DNA from: CAZEDU01 sp964511185
GTDB taxonomy: Bacteria; Myxococcota; Myxococcia; Myxococcales; Myxococcaceae
Length of the DNA stretch: 39,002 nucleotides
Assembly: GCA_964511185.1 (NCBI GenBank)
Contig: CAZEDU010000037.1
Span: 1-39,002 of the forward strand
Direction of reading: 5' to 3'
Below, piece by piece: positions 7,128-15,497 of this stretch. Positions within the stretch are counted from its first letter, which is position 1, and each line of letters opens with the position of its first letter. The notes under the pieces are model-generated. The model searched no databases and was not told the origin of the DNA. It worked only from the letters and a program-made list of their open reading frames with translations. A program made the position numbers and the translations under genes.

Positions 7128-8738
7128 TTAGGCCCCCTTCTTTCCGACCAAAGAGCCCACCTTCGACAAGAGCCCAGGCCCGCCCGCGCCGGGTGCCCCT
7201 GGCGGCGCGACCGGCAGGCGCTTCCCCGTGATGGTGGCCTCGAGCTCCTCCGGCGACTCGGCGTACTCCTTGGCCGCCTCGAGGGTGGTGAGGCCCGACT
7301 TGACCAGATCGACGAGCGAGTCATCCAAACGGACGATGCCGATCGACTTGCCGCGCTGCTGCAGGCTGGGAATCTGGAACGTCTTGTTGTCGCGAATGAG
7401 GTTCCCGAGCGCGATCGAGCCAGGCAGGAGCTCCGCCGCCGCGACCACGCCCGTGCGGCCGGTGTTCGGCACGAGCCGCTGGCTGACAATGAGCCGCAGC
7501 CCGGTCGACAGGCTCATGCGCACCTGGGCCTGATCGCCGGGAGGAAACAGATCGATGAGGCGATCAATCGTCTTGGCCGCGCTCGGCGTGTTCATGGTGC
7601 TGATCACCAAGTGGCCGGTCTCGGCGGCCGAGAGCGCCATGCGCACCGTCTCGAGATCGCGCAGCTCGCCCACCACGATCACGTCGGGATCTTCACGGAG
7701 CGAGCCCTTCAACGCCGCCGCGAAGCTCTTGGTGTGCGTGCCCACCTCGCGCTGGCTCATCATCGCCTTCTTGCGCGAGTGGATGAACTCGATCGGATCC
7801 TCCACGGTGATCACGTGGTGCGTCGTCTCTCGGTTGATGATGTCGACCAGCGCCGCGAGCGTCGTCGTCTTGCCGTGCCCGGACGGCCCGGTCACCACGA
7901 TGAGCCCCTGGTGATGGTGCGTCGCCTTGGCGATGTCCTCGGGGAGCCCTAAGGACGCGAGCGTCGGCGTCTCCTCTGGGATCACCCGGAAGCAGCCTTT
8001 GTAGCCGGTGCGCTGCCGCGAGACGTTCGCCCGAAGGCGCGGGCCCCCGTCGAGCTCGAGCGCGAAGTCGACCGAGCCATCTTTCTCCAACGCCGGCTTG
8101 AGCCGCTCCGGCACTTTTTCGATCAGGATCTTCTCCACCAGCTCCGCGCTCAGCGGCTTGCCGCGCGGCTGAAGCTCACCGGCGACGCGAAAGAGCGCCG
8201 GCCGATCGGCCACCACGTGCAGATCGCTGGCGCGCAGGCGCAAGGTCTCGTCGACCATGCCTTCGAGGTCGTTCGCATCGAAGAGCAGCTCGGCGAGCTT
8301 CGGGGGCGGTGGCGGTGGCGGTGGCTCCGCGGCGACGGGCGGGGGCTCTGGCTCGGAGACCGGCTGCACCGCGGGCCGTGAGGGCGCTCCCGGAGGACGC
8401 GACGTGGGCGCCTTCGGCGGCTGCGACCCTTGCGACCCTCGGCGAAGAAACCGAATCTGAATCACCTCGGGGAGCGGACGCTGCGCGATGAACGCGAGCT
8501 CCCCCAAGTCGCCCGCGCGGAAGTTCCCCTGAATCGGCTGCGGGCCCAGCTTGGGCAACAGCGCCGCGCCCCCGAGCGCGGTGAGCCCCTGCGTCAACCC
8601 GTCGTAAGTCACGACGCCTTCGTCGACCTGCTTGTACGCGCCGTCGATCTTCATCGAAGGCGGGTGACCAGTGGCGAGCGCGAGCTCGGCGACATCGGCC
8701 CGAAGCAGGACCCGAAGCAGCTCTGGTAGTGGCTTCAT
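7128..8738 (-). CDS. PilT-like ATPase with extra N-terminal domain and Pro-rich linker
   Basis: A 536-residue PilT paralogue. Residues 1-100 look like a degenerate second copy of the PilT N-terminal domain (LLRADVAELALATGHPPS resembles LRLRASDLHVVADRPA at 166-181). A Pro-rich linker follows (about 104-147, with a run of eight Pro). Residues 148-505 are the PilT body, with Walker A GPSGHGKTT (284-292), Asp box TVEDPIEF (311-318) and Walker B VIVVGELRD (353-361). The His box reads STMNTPSA (380-387), with Asn in place of His. The C-terminus is a Gly/Pro tail. It may regulate the coupled PilT by mixed assembly or act on another system; this is inference. The ATG lacks a strong ribosome site. Confidence 0.85.
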   Translation of the reverse strand: MKPLPELLRVLLRADVAELALATGHPPSMKIDGAYKQVDEGVVTYDGLTQGLTALGGAALLPKLGPQPIQGNFRAGDLGELAFIAQRPLPEVIQIRFLRRGSQGSQPPKAPTSRPPGAPSRPAVQPVSEPEPPPVAAEPPPPPPPPKLAELLFDANDLEGMVDETLRLRASDLHVVADRPALFRVAGELQPRGKPLSAELVEKILIEKVPERLKPALEKDGSVDFALELDGGPRLRANVSRQRTGYKGCFRVIPEETPTLASLGLPEDIAKATHHHQGLIVVTGPSGHGKTTTLAALVDIINRETTHHVITVEDPIEFIHSRKKAMMSQREVGTHTKSFAAALKGSLREDPDVIVVGELRDLETVRMALSAAETGHLVISTMNTPSAAKTIDRLIDLFPPGDQAQVRMSLSTGLRLIVSQRLVPNTGRTGVVAAAELLPGSIALGNLIRDNKTFQIPSLQQRGKSIGIVRLDDSLVDLVKSGLTTLEAAKEYAESPEELEATITGKRLPVAPPGAPGAGGPGLLSKVGSLVGKKGA

Positions 8739-8742
8739 CTGT

Positions 8743-8792
8743 GAGCCACACGATAGTTGAAGCGCGGTCTACTTCGGATTTGCGAGCCACAC
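8743..8792. repeat. Two direct copies of GAGCCACAC in a divergent promoter region
   Basis: GAGCCACAC occurs at 8743-8751 and again at 8784-8792, 41 bases apart, in the 130-base region between the divergent PilT-like operon and the gene at 8869. The spacing is close to four helical turns, so they could be paired operator half-sites. This is tentative. Confidence 0.3.
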
Positions 8793-8868
8793 CTTCACGC
8801 GCGCAGGCCGCGGCACACCGACACACCTACACGTGCCTGGACACGGCAGTTAAGCTTCTCTTCAAGAC

Positions 8869-9333
8869 ATGGACGAGCTCAGAGTCCCGAAGCGCCGGCT
8901 GTCGGTCGAGGTCTCCTTCTCGGCGGACGACAACAAGCACCTGGCCCTCTTCCTCGGCGAGGCGGCAGAGCACCACGGCGGCCCCGAGCGTCCCTCCGAC
9001 CTGCTCAACGGCGCGACCGCGTTCCTGCCGATGATCGACCCCGACACCGGCTCGATGTGGCTGATCAACTGCGCCGCGATCGCGTTCATGCGCGTGCCGA
9101 TCGACGCCGAGATCGACGAAGGGGACGCGCTCGAGACGAACGAGACGCACTCGGTGCGGGTGACGCTGAAGGACGGCCGCAAGCTCGAAGGGTACCTGCG
9201 CTACGTGCGGCCCACCGACAGCAGCCGTCTGACGGATCACCTCAACGAGCCGCCGATGTTCTTCCGCCTGCTCGAGCCCGACCGCGCCGTGCTGGTGAAC
9301 AAGCACCAGGTCCGCGTGGTCGAGACCCGCTGA
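8869..9333 (+). CDS. Conserved-looking protein of unknown function (154 aa)
   Basis: A cytosolic protein without signal or membrane segment. Residues 1-90 hold two short conserved-looking strands (LSVEVSFSADDNKHLALFLG and MWLINCAAIAFMRV). Residues 95-154 form a small beta module with RVTLKDGRKLEGYLRYV, a DHLNEPPMFFRLLE segment and a C-terminal VLVNKHQVRVVET strand. That second half reminds me of a domain of unknown function (DUF6812-like, from memory) seen near pilus or secretion genes, but I cannot confirm it. The gene diverges from the PilT-like pair and converges on rpsA across the palindrome cluster. Confidence 0.75.
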   Translation: MDELRVPKRRLSVEVSFSADDNKHLALFLGEAAEHHGGPERPSDLLNGATAFLPMIDPDTGSMWLINCAAIAFMRVPIDAEIDEGDALETNETHSVRVTLKDGRKLEGYLRYVRPTDSSRLTDHLNEPPMFFRLLEPDRAVLVNKHQVRVVETR

Positions 9334-9343
9334 CAAAGAAAAA

Positions 9344-9426
9344 GGGGACTGTCCCTGAAAGGGACTGTCCCCTGATGTTGCGAGGCCTCGTGAAGGCCGG
9401 GACAGTCCCCGTTGGGGACAGTCCCC
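9344..9426. repeat. REPIN-like cluster of four GGGGAC(T/A)GTCCCC palindromes
   Basis: Two units with central ACTGT (9344-9356 and 9361-9372) face two with central ACAGT (9399-9410 and 9414-9426), forming a long inverted repeat. Between them lies a perfect palindrome CGAGGCCTCG (9381-9390). This is the head-to-head design of REPINs. The cluster fills the gap between two convergent stop codons and could also terminate transcription from both sides. Confidence 0.85.
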
Positions 9427-9433
9427 CCGCTGA

Positions 9434-11146
<1,713 letters not shown>

Positions 11147-11284
11147 GTGGTTAGGGTTGTTGGTCCGAACGACTGCCAGACCGGCTGGTACTGCCGTCCC
11201 CGGGGTTGATGGGTTTTGGTTTTCGCGTGGGGAAGTGCCGCAAAAGCCAGCCTCAGCTCCCCTTTGGAGCCAAGAAAGTGGCGC

Positions 11285-11313
11285 ACCCTATGCACCTGCC
11301 GACCGAGCGTCAA
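11285..11313 (-). promoter_or_regulatory. Promoter candidate for rpsA with long leader
   Basis: On the minus strand TTGACG (11308-11313, 5 of 6 to the -35 consensus) is followed after 17 bases by TAGGGT (11285-11290, 3 of 6 to the -10). Transcription would begin near 11278, giving a leader of about 130 bases before the rpsA ATG. The leader has GC-rich segments able to pair, but I could not define one convincing structure. Confidence 0.4.
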
Positions 11314-11406
11314 GCCAGCGGGCCGGAATGCTTTGGATTTCCGCCTCCTGGGTCGAACGCGGGGTGGGCGCCTCTTTATTCTGCGGCCCGCTCGGTTGGC
11401 TGGCGC

Positions 11407-11841
11407 CTAATTCAGGACCGCGAGCGAGTAGACGGTCTTGAGGTAGTCGGGCCAGCTGCCCTTGCCAGGCGGCAGCGGCAGATCCGCGTGGGGACGGTAC
11501 GTGAACAGCCCTTGGTAGACCGCCTCGCAGACAGCGTTGAAGTTCTTCCAGGCCGTCCCCAAGCCCTTCTGTCCCCACAGACCGGTCGCCTTCACGAACG
11601 CGAACTCCGACGCCGACAGCTCCGAGGTCCGGTGACGCCAGAACAGGTAGTTCGCGTAGTCGCGCGCGAGCTGCTTGGTCGCCCGCGCCTGGTAGCGCGT
11701 CAACCCGTCGGTGCCGCGCAGCTCGGCGGATTGAGGCAGCGGAACCCGACCCGACAGCAAGGGGTTTTGAAGGGGAGAGGCCTCCTGACGGCCGGCGAGC
11801 AAGAGCCCCGGTCGTGAGAAGTTGAGGTTGTCGCTGGCCAT
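11407..11841 (-). CDS. Protein of unknown function (144 aa)
   Basis: I do not recognise this protein. It has no signal peptide or membrane segment. The first 45 residues are Pro/Leu-rich and probably flexible. The rest is helical and aromatic (TRYQARATKQLARDYANYLF, FWRHRTSELSASEFAFVKATG, TAWKNFNAVCEAVYQGLFTY), ending in a WPDYLKTVYSLAVLN tail. Coding potential is supported by GGAG seven bases before ATG 11841 and by sensible composition. It stands alone: 165 bases separate it from the upstream TIM-barrel gene and 260 from rpsA. Confidence 0.65.
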   Translation of the reverse strand: MASDNLNFSRPGLLLAGRQEASPLQNPLLSGRVPLPQSAELRGTDGLTRYQARATKQLARDYANYLFWRHRTSELSASEFAFVKATGLWGQKGLGTAWKNFNAVCEAVYQGLFTYRPHADLPLPPGKGSWPDYLKTVYSLAVLN

Positions 11842-12006
11842 CCTGTCGCTCCGTGTCGGCTACGGACACACACTGGAGCAACTCAGGTGCCACTGTGAAC
11901 TCGCCGTCCAAGCGCGCGAGATTCCACGAGGCTGGATTTCAGCGCCAACGGATGGGCAACGCGCCGACGCTCCACCCACCCTTTTCTGTTCGAAAGAAGG
12001 ACAGCG

Positions 12007-12888
12007 TCAGCTGGCCAACGCGGCGCGCAGGTTCTCGCGGCTCATGCGCGCGCTCTCGCGCGGCGCGCGGTTCCCCGTGTCTTGCTCGCAGACGATCCAC
12101 CCGCGGTAATTCAGCGCGCGGAGCGCCGCGACGATGCCCTTCAGGTCGAGCATCCCGCGCCCGATCTCGGTGAACACGCGTCGCCGCAGGCAATCGAGGA
12201 AGCTCGCCTCGGCGCGCATCGCCTCGGTGAACGCCTCGCCGTCGATGTCCTTGAGGTGCAGGTACCGGAGGCGCGCGCCGTACTTCCGAATGGCCTCGAC
12301 CGGCTTGCCGCCGCCGAAGGTGTAGTGCCCCGTGTCCAGGCAGAGGGCGAGCGCAGGGTCGGTCGCGTCCATCAAGCGATCGAGCTCGGCCGGGGTCTCG
12401 ACGTAGCTGCCCGCGTGGTTGTGAAAGACCGCCTGCAGCCCAGCGGCCTGGGCGAGCCGCGCGATGCCGTTGAGCACGTCGACGTAGGCGCGGAGCTGCT
12501 GGTCGCTGAGCGCGTGCTCCGGCTTCACGCGGCCGGCGACCTTCGAGCGCTCGGGGTGAATCTGATCCGCGACGACCAGGTACTGCGCGCCGGCGGCGGC
12601 GAGGAACTTCACCTTCTCTTCCGCCTGGGCGATGACCTTCGCGTGGCGCGCCGGGTCGCGGTAGTCGGCGCAGAAATAGCCGCCCGAGAGAACCATCTTG
12701 CGTGCGTCGAGCGCGCGTCGCAGCACCGCAGGATCCGACGGATAGTTCGAGCCCAGCTCGGTGCCCTCGAAGCCGGCCTGCGACATCTCGTCGAGCACGC
12801 GCTCGTAAGGAACGGGCGGCGTGAGCTCGGGGACGTCGTCGTTGTTCCAGAGAATGGGCACCGTGCCGATGCGAACGTCGAGGGTCAT
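12007..12888 (-). CDS. IolE-like sugar isomerase/dehydratase TIM-barrel enzyme
   Basis: A 293-residue member of the xylose-isomerase-like TIM-barrel superfamily. The N-terminus (GTVPILWNNDDVPELTPPVP, then GFEGTELG) is close in style to IolE, the 2-keto-myo-inositol dehydratase, which opens with a similar WSNDDxPxL segment. Metal and active-site motifs follow in order: VFHNHAG, CLDTGHYTF, LHLKDIDG and a C-terminal VCEQDTG. ATG 12888 has GAGG nine bases upstream and lies 11 bases after the stop of a TPP-dependent enzyme, so the two form an operon. Hydroxypyruvate isomerase is an alternative. Inositol catabolism is suggested, but no iolB, iolC or iolG is present here. Confidence 0.8.
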   Translation of the reverse strand: MTLDVRIGTVPILWNNDDVPELTPPVPYERVLDEMSQAGFEGTELGSNYPSDPAVLRRALDARKMVLSGGYFCADYRDPARHAKVIAQAEEKVKFLAAAGAQYLVVADQIHPERSKVAGRVKPEHALSDQQLRAYVDVLNGIARLAQAAGLQAVFHNHAGSYVETPAELDRLMDATDPALALCLDTGHYTFGGGKPVEAIRKYGARLRYLHLKDIDGEAFTEAMRAEASFLDCLRRRVFTEIGRGMLDLKGIVAALRALNYRGWIVCEQDTGNRAPRESARMSRENLRAALAS

Positions 12889-12899
12889 GTTCGTGCGCC

Positions 12900-14723
12900 T
12901 CAAGCCTGCTCTTCTTCCGCGCGCGCCTTCTCGTACTCGGCGCGCTTGTCCTGGAGGTAGGCGGGGATCGGCACGTCCCACCAGCCGGTCGCGGTGAGCC
13001 CCGCGTACGGCAGCTCGCGGTGGGTGATCGCCTCGACCACCGCCGGTTTGCCGGAGCGCAGCGCGCGGGTCAGCGCCGGGCCGACCTCGTTCGGGTCTTC
13101 GATGCGCTCGGCGTGGCAGCCGAAGCTCTTCGCCATGTCCGCCAGGTGCGCCGAGTACGGCGTGCCGTCCTTCTTCTGGAACGGCGTCGCGAGCACGCGG
13201 TCCTTGCCGTGCGACCGCGTCTGCAGGTTCTTGATCGACTGCCACCCGAAGTTGTTGAGCACCAGCACCACGATGGGGATGTCGTACTGACACGCCATCG
13301 CGAGCTCCTGCACCGTCTGCAGGAACGAGCCGTCACCGTCGACGCCGATGACCTGACGGTTCGGGTGCGCGAGCTTGGCGCCGATCGCGCCGGGGATGGT
13401 GAAGCCCATCGTCGAGTAGCCGCCCGAGGTGATGTGCTGGCGCGGGCCGTAGACGGGGAACTCTTGGTACACCTGGCTCTGCGGGTTGCCGGCGCCGGTG
13501 ACGACGATCGCGTCGCGCGCGAGCACCTTCCGCGCCTCCTTCAGCGCGCGGCTGATGGTCATCGGCTTGACGTCGGCGTCGCGCGTCTCGTCGANNNNNN
13601 NNNNGTCCCACTGCGCCTTGAGCTGCGTGAGCTCCTTGAAGTACGCGCCGTTCTTCCAGTCGCGCGCCTTGGCGTGACGCTGCCTCACGGCCTCGATGAG
13701 ATCCTTCACCGTGAGCAGCGCGTCGCCGATCAAACCGATCTCGACGGGGTAGTTCTTGCCGATCTCGTGCGGGTCGACGTCCAAGTGGATCAGCTTGGTC
13801 GGCGGGATGTTGAAGGTCGCGCCCCGGCGGTACGACGACGCGGCGCGATCGGTGAAGCGGCAGCCCACCGCCAAGATCACGTCCGCGGTGCGGGTGAGCG
13901 TGTTGCCCGAGATGGAGCCCAAGTCGCCGAACGCCCACGCGTTGAGATCGTGATCCTCCGCGATGGAGCCCTTCCCGTTCGCGGTGGTCACGACCGGAAC
14001 CCCGAGCCACTCGGCGAGCTGGGTGATGGCCGCCGAGGCCTCCGCCGTGATGACGCCGCCGCCCGCGATGATGAGGGGCCGCTTCGCCTCACACAGCATC
14101 GCGGCGGCGCGCTCCACGTCGGGCGCGTGCGCGCGCGACGGCCCGCCGGGCTCGCGCTCGTCGGGCTTGGGCATGACGACCTCGGCCTGGTTGGCCTGCA
14201 CGTCCATGGGCAGATCGAGCAGCACCGGCCCCCGCCGCCCCGACATCATCACGTTGAACGCGCGGTGCAGCACGTACGGCAGCTGCCCGGTCTGCGAGAG
14301 GTTCCACCAGCGCTTCACCACCGGCTCGAAGATGCGCGAGTTGTTGATCCAGTGGGTGCGCTCGATCTCCTGGAGGACCGCGCGGCCGCGCATGTACGTG
14401 TGGGCCGATCCGTGCAACACCAGCATCGAGGTCGAGTCGATGAAGGCCTGCGCCACGCCCATCAGCGTGTTCGCCGCGCCCGGGCCGATCGACGTGAAGA
14501 TGCCCAGCGGCTGACCGCTCGCCCGGTAGTAGCCGTCGGCCACGTGCGCGGCGCCCTGCTCGTGGATCGCCTGGAGGACGGTGATCTTGTCCTTGCGATC
14601 GACGAACGCGTCGATGGTCGGCGTGATGCCGTGGCCCGGAATGCCGACGATGTACGGCACCTTCTGGGCGATCAGATACTCGGCGATCATCTCGCCGCCC
14701 GTGAGCAGCCTCTTTGCGGTCAT
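12900..14723 (-). CDS. Thiamine-pyrophosphate-dependent enzyme (acetolactate synthase/IolD-like)
   Basis: A three-domain TPP enzyme of about 607 residues. The N-terminal pyrimidine-binding domain carries the cofactor-activating Glu55 in AIHEQGAAHVADGY; a central domain follows; the C-terminal domain has the TPP/Mg motif starting GDGSFLQTVQEL and ending LVLNNFGWQS. The Glu argues against glyoxylate carboligase, which lacks it. Pairing with an IolE-like enzyme favours an IolD-type hydrolase, but the sequence also resembles acetolactate synthase large subunits, and no small subunit is nearby. ATG 14723 has GGGAG five bases upstream. Ten N at 13595-13604 interrupt the linker between central and C-terminal domains; the frame is kept, but missing residues cannot be excluded. 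Confidence 0.85.
   Translation of the reverse strand: MTAKRLLTGGEMIAEYLIAQKVPYIVGIPGHGITPTIDAFVDRKDKITVLQAIHEQGAAHVADGYYRASGQPLGIFTSIGPGAANTLMGVAQAFIDSTSMLVLHGSAHTYMRGRAVLQEIERTHWINNSRIFEPVVKRWWNLSQTGQLPYVLHRAFNVMMSGRRGPVLLDLPMDVQANQAEVVMPKPDEREPGGPSRAHAPDVERAAAMLCEAKRPLIIAGGGVITAEASAAITQLAEWLGVPVVTTANGKGSIAEDHDLNAWAFGDLGSISGNTLTRTADVILAVGCRFTDRAASSYRRGATFNIPPTKLIHLDVDPHEIGKNYPVEIGLIGDALLTVKDLIEAVRQRHAKARDWKNGAYFKELTQLKAQWDXXXXDETRDADVKPMTISRALKEARKVLARDAIVVTGAGNPQSQVYQEFPVYGPRQHITSGGYSTMGFTIPGAIGAKLAHPNRQVIGVDGDGSFLQTVQELAMACQYDIPIVVLVLNNFGWQSIKNLQTRSHGKDRVLATPFQKKDGTPYSAHLADMAKSFGCHAERIEDPNEVGPALTRALRSGKPAVVEAITHRELPYAGLTATGWWDVPIPAYLQDKRAEYEKARAEEEQA
13595..13604. other. Assembly gap of ten N inside the TPP enzyme gene
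   Basis: A second ten-N placeholder. Unlike the scoB gap, the flanks do not repeat a protein segment. The reading frame is the same on both sides if ten bases is correct, but the true length is unknown. Confidence 0.97.
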
Positions 14724-14752
14724 GGTCGCTCCCAACGAAAAAGTCGGGCGGC

Positions 14753-14758
14753 CTTATA
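14753..14758 (-). promoter_or_regulatory. -10 candidate for the TPP enzyme/IolE-like operon
   Basis: On the minus strand this is TATAAG (5 of 6 to consensus), 30 bases before ATG 14723, in the short divergent region. The best -35 (TTAACC) is 19 bases upstream and weak. Confidence 0.35.
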
Positions 14759-14792
14759 GCCTCAAACGCCCCACGCCGGTTAATGACGCCCC

Positions 14793-15497
14793 ATGCGCGC
14801 CGTGGTCTTTCAACACGAGGCCCACGAAGGTCCTGGCTTGCTCGGGCCGGCCCTCGAGGCCGAAGGGTTCCGCTGCAGCCCGAGGTTTCGCGAGGTTCAC
14901 CCAGGCGATGGGGACGCCGAGCTGGTGGTCGTCCTCGGCGGCCCCATGGGCGTCTACCAGGCCGCGGAGCACCCCTTCCTCCAGGCGGAGCTCGACGTCC
15001 TCCGGCGCAGGCTGCGGCAGGACTTGCCTTGCATCGGCATCTGCCTCGGCGCGCAGCTCATGGCCCACGCGGCGGGCGCGCGCGTCTTCCCCGGCGCCAA
15101 CGGCTTCGAGCTCGGCGTCTCGCCGGTGACGTGGATCGCCGACGGCGCGGCCGACGAGGTTCAGCGCGGCCTGCCGGAGCGTTGGCCGGTCGCGCACTGG
15201 CACCAGGACACGTTCGATCCAGTTCCGGGCGCGGTGCTGCTCGCCAGCACGCCGCAGTACCGGCAGCAGGCCTTTCGAATCGGCCGCTCCTACGGCTTCC
15301 AATTCCACCCCGAGCTCGACGCGCCGACGTTCGCGCGCTGGGTGACCGAAGCGGCCGGCGACGTGGCGCGCGCCGGCGTCGACCCGTCCGCGCTGCTCGC
15401 GGCGCACGTCCCGGTCCTCGAGCGCGCCCATCCGCTCCTCCAGCGCTTTCAGCAAAACCTGGCGCGCGCGATGCGTGCTATGCGCCCCGATCCGTGA
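14793..15497 (+). CDS. Class I glutamine amidotransferase-like protein
   Basis: A 234-residue stand-alone GATase1-fold protein resembling the glutaminase part of GMP synthase and YfeJ-type proteins. The nucleophile is Cys84 in GICLGAQLM, and the His172/Glu174 pair in FQFHPELD completes the triad. An oxyanion-region LGGPMGVY motif lies at about 48-55. No synthetase domain follows, so the amide acceptor is unknown; gamma-glutamyl hydrolase-type activity is possible. The stop overlaps the next start by one base (TGATG), so translation of the secreted protein downstream is probably coupled. It diverges from the TPP enzyme operon. Confidence 0.85.
   Translation: MRAVVFQHEAHEGPGLLGPALEAEGFRCSPRFREVHPGDGDAELVVVLGGPMGVYQAAEHPFLQAELDVLRRRLRQDLPCIGICLGAQLMAHAAGARVFPGANGFELGVSPVTWIADGAADEVQRGLPERWPVAHWHQDTFDPVPGAVLLASTPQYRQQAFRIGRSYGFQFHPELDAPTFARWVTEAAGDVARAGVDPSALLAAHVPVLERAHPLLQRFQQNLARAMRAMRPDP

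Noticed and set aside
5892..7952. A 686-codon plus-strand open frame across the thiolase start and both PilT-like genes
   Set aside because: It is opposite genes with full sets of catalytic motifs, and its His/Arg/Asp-rich translation matches no family. It also runs through the palindromic repeat.
9344..9426. Reading the palindromes as a CRISPR array
   Set aside because: Units are only 12-13 bases, are themselves palindromic, have spacers of a few bases and no cas genes are near.
12900..14723. Calling the TPP enzyme glyoxylate carboligase because it neighbours a possible hydroxypyruvate isomerase
   Set aside because: The catalytic Glu55, which glyoxylate carboligase replaces with Val, is present.
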